NCBI GenBank assembly: GCA_903842505.1
Contig: CAIMMI010000145.1
Coordinates: 1 to 38,444, forward strand
Origin: an uncultured Verrucomicrobiota bacterium
GTDB taxonomy: Bacteria; Verrucomicrobiota; Verrucomicrobiia; Limisphaerales; UBA9464
DNA: 38,444 nt
Direction of reading: 5' to 3'
Shown here: piece after piece, positions 1 through 8,065 of the stretch
Layout of the letters: each line of letters begins with the position of its first letter
How positions within the stretch are numbered: position 1 is the first letter of the stretch
Program-made: the position numbers and the translations under genes
The notes under the pieces: model-generated
Seen by the model: the letters and a program-made list of their open reading frames with translations, nothing else
Told to the model about the DNA's origin: nothing
The model's database searches: none

Positions 1-126
1 TCCGTGGCCGGTGGATCCTCGGAGCCCACCACCGAGGCCACCAACCAGACCTTCGCCCCGGGCCAGATCCGCATCTCCGCCGTCGTCAGCGTCCAGTTCG
101 AAACCCTCGCCGGAACCGGGAAATAG
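1..126 (+). CDS. C-terminal end of a SIMPL-domain-like (DUF541) protein, partial
   Basis: The window opens inside a reading frame that gives 41 residues and a TAG stop at 124-126. The tail FAPGQIRISAVVSVQFE resembles the end of SIMPL-domain (DUF541) proteins, where a short 'F.pG.i.isa.VsV.Fel' beta strand closes the fold. These are periplasmic or secreted proteins of poorly defined role. Only the last strand is present, so the assignment rests on a short match. The codon usage is GC-rich like its neighbours. The gene starts outside the window. Confidence 0.5.
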   Translation, partial: SVAGGSSEPTTEATNQTFAPGQIRISAVVSVQFETLAGTGK

Positions 127-319
127 GGTCGTAGCCGACGAGGTAACGAGGCGGGACGTGAAGAGCTCCAAGTTTTAAGGTTCAAGGTTCAAGCCCGTCC
201 CATGGCTTCCAACTTGAATCTGAAATCTTCAAACTCCCCAGCCCCAGCCTCCTTACGTCGGCTGCTACGGACTGCTACGGGCTTCAAACTTGAATCCGAA
301 ATCTTCAAACTCCCCCGCC
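127..319. repeat. Intergenic repeat-rich leader with GTAGC...GAGGC and TTGAATC elements
   Basis: This 190-bp gap holds no gene of its own. It has a forward GTAGC..GAGGC element at 131-152 and an inverted one at 247-268. There are also two near-identical copies of an A+T-richer element, at 211-239 and 284-315, each running CTTGAATC..AAATCTTC then AAACTCCCC. The second copy ends right at the ATG of the response regulator. The same elements recur at 8.07 kb, 22.74 kb and 36.75-36.95 kb. Confidence 0.75.
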
Positions 320-1021
320 ATGGCACAACGCTGCATCCTGGTCGTTGAGGATGATTCCGCGATCCGACGCGGCGTCGTGGACGCCCTCACCTTCGCCGGG
401 TACGGCACTCTTCAATCCGGCGACGGCGCCGAGGCCGCACGCCTCGCCACCACCGCCACCATCGACCTCATCCTCCTCGACCTGGTGCTTCCGAAGCAGG
501 GCGGATTCGAGATCCTCAAGGCCGTCCGCGCCACCCGGCCAACGCTTCCCGTCATCATCCTCACCGCTCGTGGCGACGAATCGGATCGCGTGAACGGACT
601 CCGTCTGGGCGCTGATGACTACGTCGTGAAGCCGTTCAGCATCCGCGAACTGCTCGCGCGGGTGGAAGCGGTGCTGCGTCGGTCACCCGAACGCCCCCAA
701 CCCGTGGGTCAGGTTCCCATCCCGGGCGGAAGCGCCGACCTGGACCGATGCGAGGTCCGGTTCGAGGACGGAGGACGGGCTGAACTGTCGGAGCGCGAGG
801 TCGAGCTGCTCCGCTACCTCGCGGCGAATCCGGACCGCGCGATTTCCCGGGACGAAATCCTCCAGCGGATCTGGCGTCTCGATCCGCGCCACGTCGAGAC
901 CCGGACCATCGACGTCCATATTGCCAACCTACGGGCCAAGCTGCGCGACCCGGGCGACCAGCCGCGGGTCATCCTGACCGTCCGCGGCAAGGGTTACATG
1001 CTGGGAAGGATGGCGGCATGA
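320..1021 (+). CDS. OmpR/PhoB-family DNA-binding response regulator
   Basis: Cytoplasmic two-component response regulator of 233 residues. The receiver domain covers residues 4-118, with the acidic pair E10-D11-D12, phospho-acceptor D54 (LILLDLVLP), the switch threonine in IILTARGDE and the conserved lysine in VVKPF. A winged-helix Trans_Reg_C domain follows, recognisable from LSEREVELLRYL and TRTIDVHIANLRAKL and ending in VRGKGYML. I chose the ATG at 320. An in-frame TTG at 290 would add ten residues encoded purely by an intergenic repeat, so it is probably not the start. Its stop overlaps the start of the kinase gene by 4 bases (ATGA), so the two form a coupled two-component operon. The regulated genes cannot be told from sequence. 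Confidence 0.95.
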   Translation: MAQRCILVVEDDSAIRRGVVDALTFAGYGTLQSGDGAEAARLATTATIDLILLDLVLPKQGGFEILKAVRATRPTLPVIILTARGDESDRVNGLRLGADDYVVKPFSIRELLARVEAVLRRSPERPQPVGQVPIPGGSADLDRCEVRFEDGGRAELSEREVELLRYLAANPDRAISRDEILQRIWRLDPRHVETRTIDVHIANLRAKLRDPGDQPRVILTVRGKGYMLGRMAA

Positions 1022-2865
1022 AGCGTCCGCTACACATCTGGCTGGTGTTCGCCGGCGTCGTGTTGCTGGCGCTGGCGTCGTTTGCATGGCTCAGCCGCGC
1101 CGTCCTCGATCTGGATGACGCCCAGCGACGGCAACTGGCCGAAGCCGAACAGGAGGAGAAGGTCCGGCTCGCACTGTGGCGCATGGACTCCGCCCTCGCC
1201 CTGCTGGTGGCTGGCGAGGACGCGCGGGCGCCGCTGGAGTACCGATCGTTCCACAGCCCGGCCCGGGCGTGGACCCACGACAACAAGGACGTCGCCGCGG
1301 GCGAGTTCCGCATTCCGTCGCCATTGCTGGCGGTGCCCTCGACAAACACCCGACTGCACTTTGAGTTCATTCCGAACCGGCCGCCGACTTCACCTCAGGT
1401 TCCGCCACCCGCGATGGAACCGCTCGTCCTCGAACTGGGGATCCCGCCCGGGAACCTGGTCGCGGCGTCGAACCAACTCGACGTCCTGCGGCGAGCCCTC
1501 GTCACCACCGGCAAGGCAGGAACCTCCTGGTCGACGGCGTTGATCCGGGCCGCGGAGACGGGGGTGACGAATTCCCAGCCGCCCTCGGAACGGATCCCGT
1601 TGCTCTCGCAGCAGGCGGACAACATCGGCAACTACGGGAACGAGTTCCCCCAGCAACAGGCGTTTCTCAACCGCGGCGAGGCCAATGCGCGCCAACAGGT
1701 CTTCAACAATGGCATCCAGACCCAGCAACGGAGTGCGTATGCCGCTCCCACCCGTTCCCAGGGCGGCGTCCTGGCGGAGACGGGTGTCCTGGAAGCCGTG
1801 GGCCGGGTCACCCCGGTGTGGATCGGCGAGGAACTGTTCCTCGTCCGGCGCGCGGACTTCAGCAATGGCCAGCGCTTCCAAGGGGTCTGGCTCGACTGGC
1901 CCTCGATCCGCAGCTCGTTGCTGCAGGTGGTGCAGGATCTCATCCCGTCCGCTCGCCTGACGCCCATCACCGCCGGGACAACCCCGGACGACACCCGCCT
2001 GCTGGCGTCGTTGCCGCTTCGGCTCGATCCCGGTCCCATTCCAGGCACCGCCGGCTCGCCCTGGACCGCCCTCCGTCTGGCGCTCTGGGCAGCCTGGGCC
2101 TGCCTCGCATTCGCCACCGCGGCGCTGGCCGTGCTCCTGAGCGGCATCCTCGCCCTCAGCGAACGCCGCGCGGAGTTCGTCTCCGCCGTGACCCACGAAC
2201 TCCGCACCCCGCTCACCACCTTCCGACTCTACAGCGAGATGCTGGCCGACGGCATGGTGCCCGAGGGTGAACCGCGTCAGCGCTACCTCGCCACGCTCTG
2301 CGCCGAGGCCAGCCGGCTGGGTCACCTCGTCGAAAACGTCCTCGCCTACGCCAAGCTCGAACGTGGGAATGGCCGTCAACGCCGCGAAAAGCTCCCGCTC
2401 GCCGCGCTGGTCGACCGGGTGCTGCCACGTCTGAGCGAGCGCGCCTCCCTCGCGGGCATGAAGCTCCAGGTCGATCTCGACCCGGCGCTCGCCTCGCGCC
2501 CCGTCGAGGTCGATGTCGGGGTCGTCGAGCAGATCCTCTTCAACCTCGTCGACAACGCCTCGAAGTATGGGCTGCCGGAATCCGGTGAACCCTGCATCCA
2601 CCTCGAAGCCCTGCCCGAGAAGGGCAAGTTCGCACTCCTCCGCGTCCGCGACGAGGGACGCGGCATCAGCGCAGATGTCGCCGGACGCTTGTTCGAGCCC
2701 TTCCATCGTTCGGCCGAGAAGGCCGCGGGCTCGGCACCAGGCGTTGGGCTCGGGCTCGCGCTGTGTCGCAAGCTGAGCCGCAGCCTCGGCGGGGACCTGC
2801 GCCAGGACCGGTCGGTCCCGCACGGCGCTGCGTTCGTCCTCAGCCTGCCCCGCGCGATCGGTTGA
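1018..2865 (+). CDS. Membrane sensor histidine kinase
   Basis: Partner kinase of the preceding response regulator, 615 residues. A first transmembrane helix lies at about residues 7-27 (WLVFAGVVLLALASFAW). A roughly 320-residue extracytoplasmic sensor region follows, glutamine-rich around 205-240 and with no domain I recognise. A second helix lies at about 350-380. The HisKA domain has the phospho-accepting H393 in the H-box SAVTHELRTPL. The HATPase_c domain shows the N-box FNLVDNASKYG, G1 box VRDEGRGIS, F-box LFEPFHRS and G2 box GVGLGLAL. All catalytic motifs are intact. The signal sensed is unknown; the large periplasmic region suggests an extracellular or envelope cue. Confidence 0.93.
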   Translation: MKRPLHIWLVFAGVVLLALASFAWLSRAVLDLDDAQRRQLAEAEQEEKVRLALWRMDSALALLVAGEDARAPLEYRSFHSPARAWTHDNKDVAAGEFRIPSPLLAVPSTNTRLHFEFIPNRPPTSPQVPPPAMEPLVLELGIPPGNLVAASNQLDVLRRALVTTGKAGTSWSTALIRAAETGVTNSQPPSERIPLLSQQADNIGNYGNEFPQQQAFLNRGEANARQQVFNNGIQTQQRSAYAAPTRSQGGVLAETGVLEAVGRVTPVWIGEELFLVRRADFSNGQRFQGVWLDWPSIRSSLLQVVQDLIPSARLTPITAGTTPDDTRLLASLPLRLDPGPIPGTAGSPWTALRLALWAAWACLAFATAALAVLLSGILALSERRAEFVSAVTHELRTPLTTFRLYSEMLADGMVPEGEPRQRYLATLCAEASRLGHLVENVLAYAKLERGNGRQRREKLPLAALVDRVLPRLSERASLAGMKLQVDLDPALASRPVEVDVGVVEQILFNLVDNASKYGLPESGEPCIHLEALPEKGKFALLRVRDEGRGISADVAGRLFEPFHRSAEKAAGSAPGVGLGLALCRKLSRSLGGDLRQDRSVPHGAAFVLSLPRAIG

Positions 2866-2920
2866 CCACCGATTCCCGGATGGAACCCGGCGGCCGGCCG
2901 TGTCAGCCTTCGACCAACGC

Positions 2921-3133
2921 ATGTCCGCTTCCACAAAACCATTCGTGGTGGCCATCGCCGGCGGCTCCGGCTCGGGCAAGAGCACCTTCATCCGCGAGAT
3001 GCACGAGGTCTTCGTCGAGCCCGCCCGGAGCACGGCCCACGCGATCATCCCGAACGACCGCCGGGGTCAGGCGACCGAATCCATCCGGCAGTTGGTGGAG
3101 TTCGCGTTGCGCCTGCCGAGGAACGTCGCATGA
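2921..3133 (+). pseudogene. Internally deleted uridine kinase-like P-loop remnant
   Basis: The 70-residue frame starts like a uridine kinase/phosphoribulokinase: VVAIAGGSGSGKSTF with Walker A at residues 14-21. Right after residue 23 it jumps to a piece that matches the C-terminal end of the same family: MHEVFVEPARSTAHAIIP, compared with the usual 'MHe.FVePsk.yAdiIIP'. The uracil-nucleoside binding core, about 135-140 residues of the usual ~210, is absent. The reading frame is preserved, so this looks like an in-frame internal deletion. It cannot be an active kinase. Its TGA stop overlaps the ATG of the next gene (ATGA at 3130-3133), so it may persist as a translational leader. A GTG at 2900 is an alternative start. 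The possibility of an intact, diverged short P-loop protein is small. Confidence 0.7.
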
Positions 3134-4554
3134 ACACCCGCCACACCCGCCCGTTCCTGGCCAGCCTTGCCTGCCTCGCCGCCAGTTCGCTGCTGGCCGA
3201 TTGGCCGCAGTTCCGGGGCCCCGCTGCCACCGGCACAGCTCCCGGCGGGTTCCCCACCCACTTTGGCCCGGGCACGAACGAGGTCTGGTCGGTACCCTTG
3301 GCCGCCGGCAATTCGTCGCCCGTGATTTCCGGCGACCGGATCTTCCTCACCGCCTGGGACGGTTCCGCCCTGCGGGTCGCATCGCACTCCACCCTCGACG
3401 GCCACGAACTCTGGAACCGGTCGTTGCCTCCGGGAAACATCGAGCGCGGCGCGCGACTCGGGAATCCTGCCACCGCGACGCCCGCCACGGACGGTGAACG
3501 CGTTGTCGCGTACTTCGGCGCCTTCGGCCTCGCCTGCTTCAACGTGACTGGCGAAGAACTCTGGCGTCATCCCCTGCCCGTTCCGGTCACCCAGCATGGA
3601 GCCGGCACCTCGCCCATCCTCGCGGGCGACCTCGTGCTCCTCAATTGCGACCAGGACTTTGGCTCGTACCTGCTCGCCGTGGACAAGCGCACCGGAAAGC
3701 ACCGATGGCGACGCGACCGCCCCCACGCGCTTCGCGGGTTTTCAACGCCCCTGGCCTGGCCGCCCAGCCACCCCACCCAGATCGTCGTCTCCGGCACCCT
3801 CCGCCTCGACGCCTACACCCTCACCGACGGCAGCCCAGCCTGGCATGTCAACGGCCTCCCCAACGAAATGGTCAGCTCGCCCATCCCCGGGGACGGCGTC
3901 ATCCACGTGGCCGGATGGACGGCCGGATCCGGCGTCGGACGCATGCCCGCCTGGGATGGGATCCTCGGCGAAGGCGATCGCGATCACGACGGCGAACTCA
4001 CCCAGAGCGAAGCTCCCGGCGGACCGGCCAAGCAACACTTCGCCTACCTGGATGCCGACAAGAACGGCCGCCTTTCGAAGTCCGAGTACACCGCCGCCGC
4101 CCACGCCTTCGACGCATCCCGCAACGTAGCCATGGCTGTCCGACCCGACGGTTCCGGTGATCGGACCTCGACGGCCATCGTCTGGTCCCATGGCCGAGGA
4201 CTTCCGTACTGCCCGACACCGCTCCTGCTCGACGGACGCCTTCACCTGCTGCGGAACGGAGGTCTCCTGACCTGCCTCGACGCGAAATCGGGCAAGGTGT
4301 TCTACCAGGAGGAACGGATCGGCGCGCTGGGTGACAACTACGCCTCGCCCGTTGGATCCAACGGCCGGCTCTGCGTCTTCTCGCAGGCCGGCGTCGGTGT
4401 CGTCCTCCGTTCGTCGGACCATCTGGAAGTCCTGGCCCGGAACGAACTCGGTGAACCCGTCGTGGCGACCCCGGCGATTGACCGGGGCCACCTGTACGTC
4501 CGCTCGGCAACCCGGCTGTGGAAGTTCGGGGATCGGGGACCGCATCAGCCGTGA
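3130..4554 (+). CDS. Secreted PQQ-like beta-propeller protein with paired EF-hands
   Basis: A 474-residue protein with an N-terminal signal peptide (about residues 1-24, ending in SSLLADWPQ). The mature start DWPQFRGPAATG is typical of PQQ-binding-like (outer-membrane assembly/quinoprotein-like) propellers of Verrucomicrobiota and Planctomycetota. Repeated propeller blades are seen as 'G..LvLl..D', 'SPI.GDGVIHVAGW' and 'CLDAKSGKVFYQEE'. Two canonical EF-hand loops sit in the middle, at residues 283-294 (DRDHDGELTQSE) and 308-319 (DADKNGRLSKSE). Each has Asp/Asn at loop positions 1, 3 and 5 and Glu at 12, so calcium binding is likely. No residues prove PQQ or enzyme activity, so the role may be structural or binding. 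It overlaps the kinase remnant upstream by four bases. Confidence 0.88.
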   Translation: MNTRHTRPFLASLACLAASSLLADWPQFRGPAATGTAPGGFPTHFGPGTNEVWSVPLAAGNSSPVISGDRIFLTAWDGSALRVASHSTLDGHELWNRSLPPGNIERGARLGNPATATPATDGERVVAYFGAFGLACFNVTGEELWRHPLPVPVTQHGAGTSPILAGDLVLLNCDQDFGSYLLAVDKRTGKHRWRRDRPHALRGFSTPLAWPPSHPTQIVVSGTLRLDAYTLTDGSPAWHVNGLPNEMVSSPIPGDGVIHVAGWTAGSGVGRMPAWDGILGEGDRDHDGELTQSEAPGGPAKQHFAYLDADKNGRLSKSEYTAAAHAFDASRNVAMAVRPDGSGDRTSTAIVWSHGRGLPYCPTPLLLDGRLHLLRNGGLLTCLDAKSGKVFYQEERIGALGDNYASPVGSNGRLCVFSQAGVGVVLRSSDHLEVLARNELGEPVVATPAIDRGHLYVRSATRLWKFGDRGPHQP

Positions 4555-4626
4555 TCCATGAGTTCCCCGTGTCCACCTCGGCACTCATCGAACCCGTCCC
4601 GTTCAAAGGGACCGATTGGACCCGAT

Positions 4627-4647
4627 GTGTCCTTTCCAGAAGGACAC
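4627..4647 (+). promoter_or_regulatory. Hairpin that sequesters the ribosome binding site of the small gene at 4649
   Basis: GTGTCCTT at 4627-4634 and AAGGACAC at 4640-4647 are perfect reverse complements with a 5-base loop (TCCAG). The 3' arm contains the AGAAGGA Shine-Dalgarno sequence that lies 5-9 bases before the ATG at 4649. In mRNA the stem would hide the ribosome binding site. The hairpin is seen directly; the regulatory role is inference. Confidence 0.45.
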
Positions 4648-4648
4648 C

Positions 4649-4879
4649 ATGAGAGACGTCATCCGCCAAAAGCTCGCTGATTCCCTGCACTCAGGGCTGC
4701 CGTCGACCACCCGGCGGGAGTTTCGCGCCCTGACCGAGGCAATGGCAGAGCACCCACGTGCCGCGGCCCTCGTTCTCACCGCCACCTCCACCAGCCTCGG
4801 CCATGCCCAGGCCGACGCCCCGAAGGGCATCCCGATCCGCCCGGCATGGGAGTGGATGCTGGCCGAATCCGGAACCTGA
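4649..4879 (+). CDS. Small hypothetical protein, 76 residues
   Basis: I do not recognise this protein. It reads MRDVIRQKLADSL at the start, has a mildly hydrophobic stretch AAALVLTATSTSL at about residues 41-53, and ends WEWMLAESGT. A good Shine-Dalgarno (AGAAGGA) precedes the ATG at 4649, third codon positions are strongly G or C as in true genes here, and the gap between neighbouring genes would otherwise be empty. A start at 4616 would add 11 residues but has no ribosome site. Against it: short length and no known homologue in mind. The gene converges on the glycosyltransferase gene. It could be a remnant or a lineage-specific protein. Confidence 0.42.
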   Translation: MRDVIRQKLADSLHSGLPSTTRREFRALTEAMAEHPRAAALVLTATSTSLGHAQADAPKGIPIRPAWEWMLAESGT

Positions 4880-4881
4880 AC

Positions 4882-4935
4882 CTCCGGTGTGGGAGGGATG
4901 AACAGCCAAGGATCACGCCCCAACAACCACCGGAG
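4882..4935. other. Inverted repeat between convergent genes
   Basis: CTCCGGTG at 4882-4889 and CACCGGAG at 4928-4935 can pair with a 38-base loop, between the convergent ends of the small gene (4879) and the glycosyltransferase (4991). No T-run follows, so it is not a textbook intrinsic terminator. It may fold into a weak bidirectional transcription end, or mean nothing. Confidence 0.3.
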
Positions 4936-4990
4936 TATCCCGTGCATGCCCGTTGAGACGCAGCTCGCGGCACGGCGTTACAGCACGATC

Positions 4991-5926
4991 TTACCACCCG
5001 CACATCGCCCGCTCCAACGGTGCCAGCACCCGGCGATTGAGGATGGAGTCCGACGGAATACCCAGACGCCGATGGAGTGCGTCCTCGTGCGAGACCATGC
5101 GGTGCGCGACGGCCCATCGCCGCTGGCTGTCGAGGACCGGTTGAAAGCCCGAAAGGCCCCATTTTTCCCTGAACCGGGTGAAGCCGGAGTCAATCCAGGC
5201 ATCACTCCATCGCATTCGGTAGAATCCCCGATCCGGCTCGGGAACCTCGGTGGGCAGGACGACCGTGACCGTGGCCCGGGGCTCGATCCAAAGGGTCTCC
5301 CCGGCTTGGAGAACCGTCAGGCAGAAGTCGGCATTCTCCGGGATCGTGGGAATCTCGGGATCGAACACCCGCAGCGAGGACAGCAAGGCGGTGCGGATGA
5401 TGAATCCGTGCATCTCGATGTGCTCCGTCTGGATCCGGGTGAAGCTCTGGCGGGCCTGTCCCTTCCTTCCGTCATGCGTGACCTCCAGCATCCGATCGCC
5501 TGCGGACTCCACGATCCGGCAATGCCCGCCGAACATGTGCAACCGCTCCACTCCCTCCAGCAGTTCGAGGTAAAGGGGGGCAACCACTCCTGCCCCGGTC
5601 TCCGCGGCACAGGTCAAAAGCCCTTCAAGCCATCCCTCCGCCACGAGCACGTCGTTGTCGAGGAAGGCCGTGTACTCGCCGGAAACGAAGGGCAAGGCCG
5701 CCTCACGGGCCTCGTTTGGAGACAGGTAACGTTCGTGGCGGAGAAGCCGGAACCCCCGTTCCTCGCTGAGGCGCCGGAGTTCATCCCGGACTTCGGGAGG
5801 TGAAGCGCCATCGACGTAGATGAGTTCGTACGGCTTCGGCGTGTGCGTCAGGACGCTCAGAAGGCTCTCCCGGCTGCGCGAGAATCCCTCGCGCTGCGTG
5901 ATGACGATGCTGGGAGGGGAGTGCAT
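4991..5926 (-). CDS. Family 2 glycosyltransferase
   Basis: A 311-residue GT-A-fold glycosyltransferase that would transfer a sugar from a nucleotide-sugar to an unknown acceptor at the cytoplasmic membrane face. The start SIVITQREGFSRSRESL and YELIYVDGASPP match the GT2 N-terminal strands. NEAREAALPFVSGEYTAF then leads to the metal-binding motif LDNDVLV (DxD type, here D-N-D) at about residues 90-96. No transmembrane helix is seen. I took the ATG at 5926 because the frame upstream of it overlaps the preceding acyltransferase gene and adds unrelated residues. It follows that gene by 16 bases on the minus strand, so the two are co-transcribed. The pairing suggests work on a cell-surface glycan or peptide, but no substrate can be named. 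Confidence 0.85.
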   Translation of the reverse strand: MHSPPSIVITQREGFSRSRESLLSVLTHTPKPYELIYVDGASPPEVRDELRRLSEERGFRLLRHERYLSPNEAREAALPFVSGEYTAFLDNDVLVAEGWLEGLLTCAAETGAGVVAPLYLELLEGVERLHMFGGHCRIVESAGDRMLEVTHDGRKGQARQSFTRIQTEHIEMHGFIIRTALLSSLRVFDPEIPTIPENADFCLTVLQAGETLWIEPRATVTVVLPTEVPEPDRGFYRMRWSDAWIDSGFTRFREKWGLSGFQPVLDSQRRWAVAHRMVSHEDALHRRLGIPSDSILNRRVLAPLERAMCGW

Positions 5927-5942
5927 GGATGTGTCTGGTGGG

Positions 5943-6827
5943 TCAGGGAAGCCGGGTCCGGGCCGCCGCCTCCAGAACTTCCAGATGGCGCAGGCGACCG
6001 ACTCCCCCCCACGACCGTCGCCCTGCCCGAAGGATCGCAAGGCTGGCCCGATTCACAAGGCCCCATCGCGCCCAAGGATGCAGCACGACCGCCACCGCAC
6101 ACGGCTCCCGATGGAAGCCGGCGTGTTCCTTGAACTGATCCACCGGCGCCATCGCCGGCAACGTCTGCCTGCCCAGCGAAAAGACGTCGATGCCACTCCG
6201 TCCCATGCGCTCGCGGGCCGTTTCAAAGTAAAGGGCATGGGTGGGATGCAGGGCCTTGAAGGCATCCGCCCAGTGGAGCTGGAGTCCGTGGCAGACGCGC
6301 TCGTGGGTCCAGGTGACCATGTAAGAGGCGAGTTCCCCGTCGCGGGTGAAGCACCCGGAAACCTCCAGTCCCTCCACGCTTCCGGCGGCCTCGCAGTAGG
6401 CGGTCCATCGGGCTTCGTCCCAATCCACGCCGACCGTCGCCCCGCGTCTCAACTGGCTGTCGCGATAGGCCGGAAGCCCCTTCCGGACCATTTCAGACCA
6501 TTCCACCGGGCGCACCTCGCAGACGCCCATCGCGGCCCGGGTCTGCTGACGGAACTGGCGCTGGAGGGAATGCAGGCCGTAGGAACGGTCCCGGAGGACG
6601 AACCGACTCACATTGACGCCGGTCCCAGGCTCCACCGCAAACAACGCGGCGATCCGCCGCATCCGGCGGAGCATCGCGTTCAACTCCTGCAATCGCGGGC
6701 GAAGCCCAACGACCCCGGGAATGGCCATGACCGAGAGCCCCGTCTCCGCCACCCACAGACCGCCTTCGAGCAACTCCACCGGCCGCCCCGTCGCCCGGTA
6801 GAACCCGGCCAGGCTGGAGAGGCTCAT
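5943..6827 (-). CDS. GNAT/FemAB-like acyltransferase
   Basis: A 294-residue protein resembling the Acetyltransf_6/FemAB-related branch of GNAT folds. The family-like features are the middle MVTWTHERVCHGLQLHW and the C-terminal FSLGRQTLPAMAPVDQFKEHAGF, which recalls the 'L..FK...GF' end of FemAB-type proteins. No signal peptide. The substrate is unknown; relatives transfer amino acids or acyl groups onto peptidoglycan precursors, polysaccharides or proteins. I chose the ATG at 6827 because GGGGGAGG lies just upstream on the minus strand; a GTG at 6842 is possible. It sits between a deoxyhypusine-synthase-like gene (43 bp upstream) and the glycosyltransferase (16 bp downstream). Confidence 0.65.
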   Translation of the reverse strand: MSLSSLAGFYRATGRPVELLEGGLWVAETGLSVMAIPGVVGLRPRLQELNAMLRRMRRIAALFAVEPGTGVNVSRFVLRDRSYGLHSLQRQFRQQTRAAMGVCEVRPVEWSEMVRKGLPAYRDSQLRRGATVGVDWDEARWTAYCEAAGSVEGLEVSGCFTRDGELASYMVTWTHERVCHGLQLHWADAFKALHPTHALYFETARERMGRSGIDVFSLGRQTLPAMAPVDQFKEHAGFHREPCAVAVVLHPWARWGLVNRASLAILRAGRRSWGGVGRLRHLEVLEAAARTRLP

Positions 6828-6869
6828 CCGAACCTCCCCCACCGGCCGCCACCCGGATGCGTCATGGCA

Positions 6870-8048
6870 CTAGGCCTTCTTGAGTCCGACGGACGAGCCC
6901 CGCTTGGCCACCTTGCGGCTGGTCAGGACCTTCGAGACCGTGCCGACCTTCAGATACCGGTCGCGCACCTTGCCGAGGATCGCGTCGCGATCATCGTACA
7001 GGCGCTTGAGCTTGCGGGGCTTCACCCGCGACAGCGTGTAGGCGCTCAGGAGCGGCAGGGCAATCGTGCTGTCCGTGTAGCAGACCACCGAGTCCGGCAG
7101 CTTGTCCGGATCCACCTTGCCCCAGCTCACGGCCTCGGCCGGCGTCGCACCCGACAGGCCGCCCGTGTCCGGCCGCGCGTCGGTCACCTGCAGGAAGTAG
7201 TCATGGCCCTTTTCCTTGATGCCCATGACCTCCTGGATCTGCGGCTCGGTCTGGAGCATGAAGTTCTTCGGGCTGCCACCGCCCAGGATGAACACCGAGC
7301 TGGTGTGACCCGTGCTCTTGGCGTGGTACACGATGGCCGCCGTCTGGTTCACGTCGCGGTTCACGTCGAACATCAGCTTCGAATCGCGCATCGACATCGC
7401 CGCCACGTTCATGCCGATCGACGAATCCCCGGGGCTCGACGTGAAGATGGGAATCCCGCACTCGTACGCCGTCGCCAGCACCGAGCTGTCCTCGATGCCC
7501 AGCTTCTTGCCGCGGGCATGCACGTACTTGCCGAGCAAATAGTGGAACTCGTCCGTACCCATCGGCCGCTGGAACTCCGGGCCCTGGATCACTTCGCGAA
7601 CGAACGCGTCCGTATCGAGCAGCACGTTGTAGTCGAAGATGACGTCGTAGATCCGGATGACGCCTTCCTTGTGGAGATCCACGTCATTCAGGAACGGCGA
7701 ACCGGCGAAGAGCTTCATGTCCAGGCCGTAGTGCAGGTCGTGGTACAGGTTCGCACCCGTCGACACGATCCAGTCCACGAACCCCGCCTTCATGATCGGG
7801 ATGAGGCAGGACTTGCCCAACCCCGCCGGCGTCAAAGCCCCCGTCAGCGACAGGCCAATGTAGCCGTCGTCCGGAAGCATCTTCCGGCTCAGCAACTGCG
7901 CCGCCTCCCGCAAGCGCCCACCGTTGTATGCCAGGAAGACCTGGTCGATCAGGTCGGCTGCGGTGATGTCGCGCCCGACCCCCAATGGGTTGAGGCGCGG
8001 ATACGACTGGAATTTCTTGGAGACCTTCGGGGCCTTCTTCTGGCTCAT
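6870..8048 (-). CDS. Deoxyhypusine synthase family protein
   Basis: A 392-residue cytoplasmic protein of the deoxyhypusine synthase fold. These are NAD-dependent enzymes that take the aminobutyl group of spermidine via a lysine imine and pass it to a protein lysine or to an amine. Visible family signatures are [61 protein letters not shown] and the catalytic-lysine segment [10 protein letters not shown], equivalent to the AVSWGK around the active lysine of the human enzyme. Bacteria lack eIF5A, so the substrate is uncertain; homospermidine synthesis or an unknown protein target are the options. I chose the ATG at 8048. A TTG 33 bases upstream lies in the dispersed TTGAATC repeat. It heads the minus-strand operon with the acyltransferase and the glycosyltransferase. 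Confidence 0.9.
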   Translation of the reverse strand: MSQKKAPKVSKKFQSYPRLNPLGVGRDITAADLIDQVFLAYNGGRLREAAQLLSRKMLPDDGYIGLSLTGALTPAGLGKSCLIPIMKAGFVDWIVSTGANLYHDLHYGLDMKLFAGSPFLNDVDLHKEGVIRIYDVIFDYNVLLDTDAFVREVIQGPEFQRPMGTDEFHYLLGKYVHARGKKLGIEDSSVLATAYECGIPIFTSSPGDSSIGMNVAAMSMRDSKLMFDVNRDVNQTAAIVYHAKSTGHTSSVFILGGGSPKNFMLQTEPQIQEVMGIKEKGHDYFLQVTDARPDTGGLSGATPAEAVSWGKVDPDKLPDSVVCYTDSTIALPLLSAYTLSRVKPRKLKRLYDDRDAILGKVRDRYLKVGTVSKVLTSRKVAKRGSSVGLKKA

Positions 8049-8065
8049 GACGGGGGCCAAGGTCC

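Noticed and set aside
290-319. TTG-started N-terminal extension of the response regulator
   Set aside because: The ten added residues are encoded by a dispersed repeat and the receiver domain begins right after the ATG at 320.
5927-6040. Longer N-terminus for the glycosyltransferase
   Set aside because: Those 38 residues overlap the upstream acyltransferase gene and do not resemble GT2; the ATG at 5926 fits the fold start.
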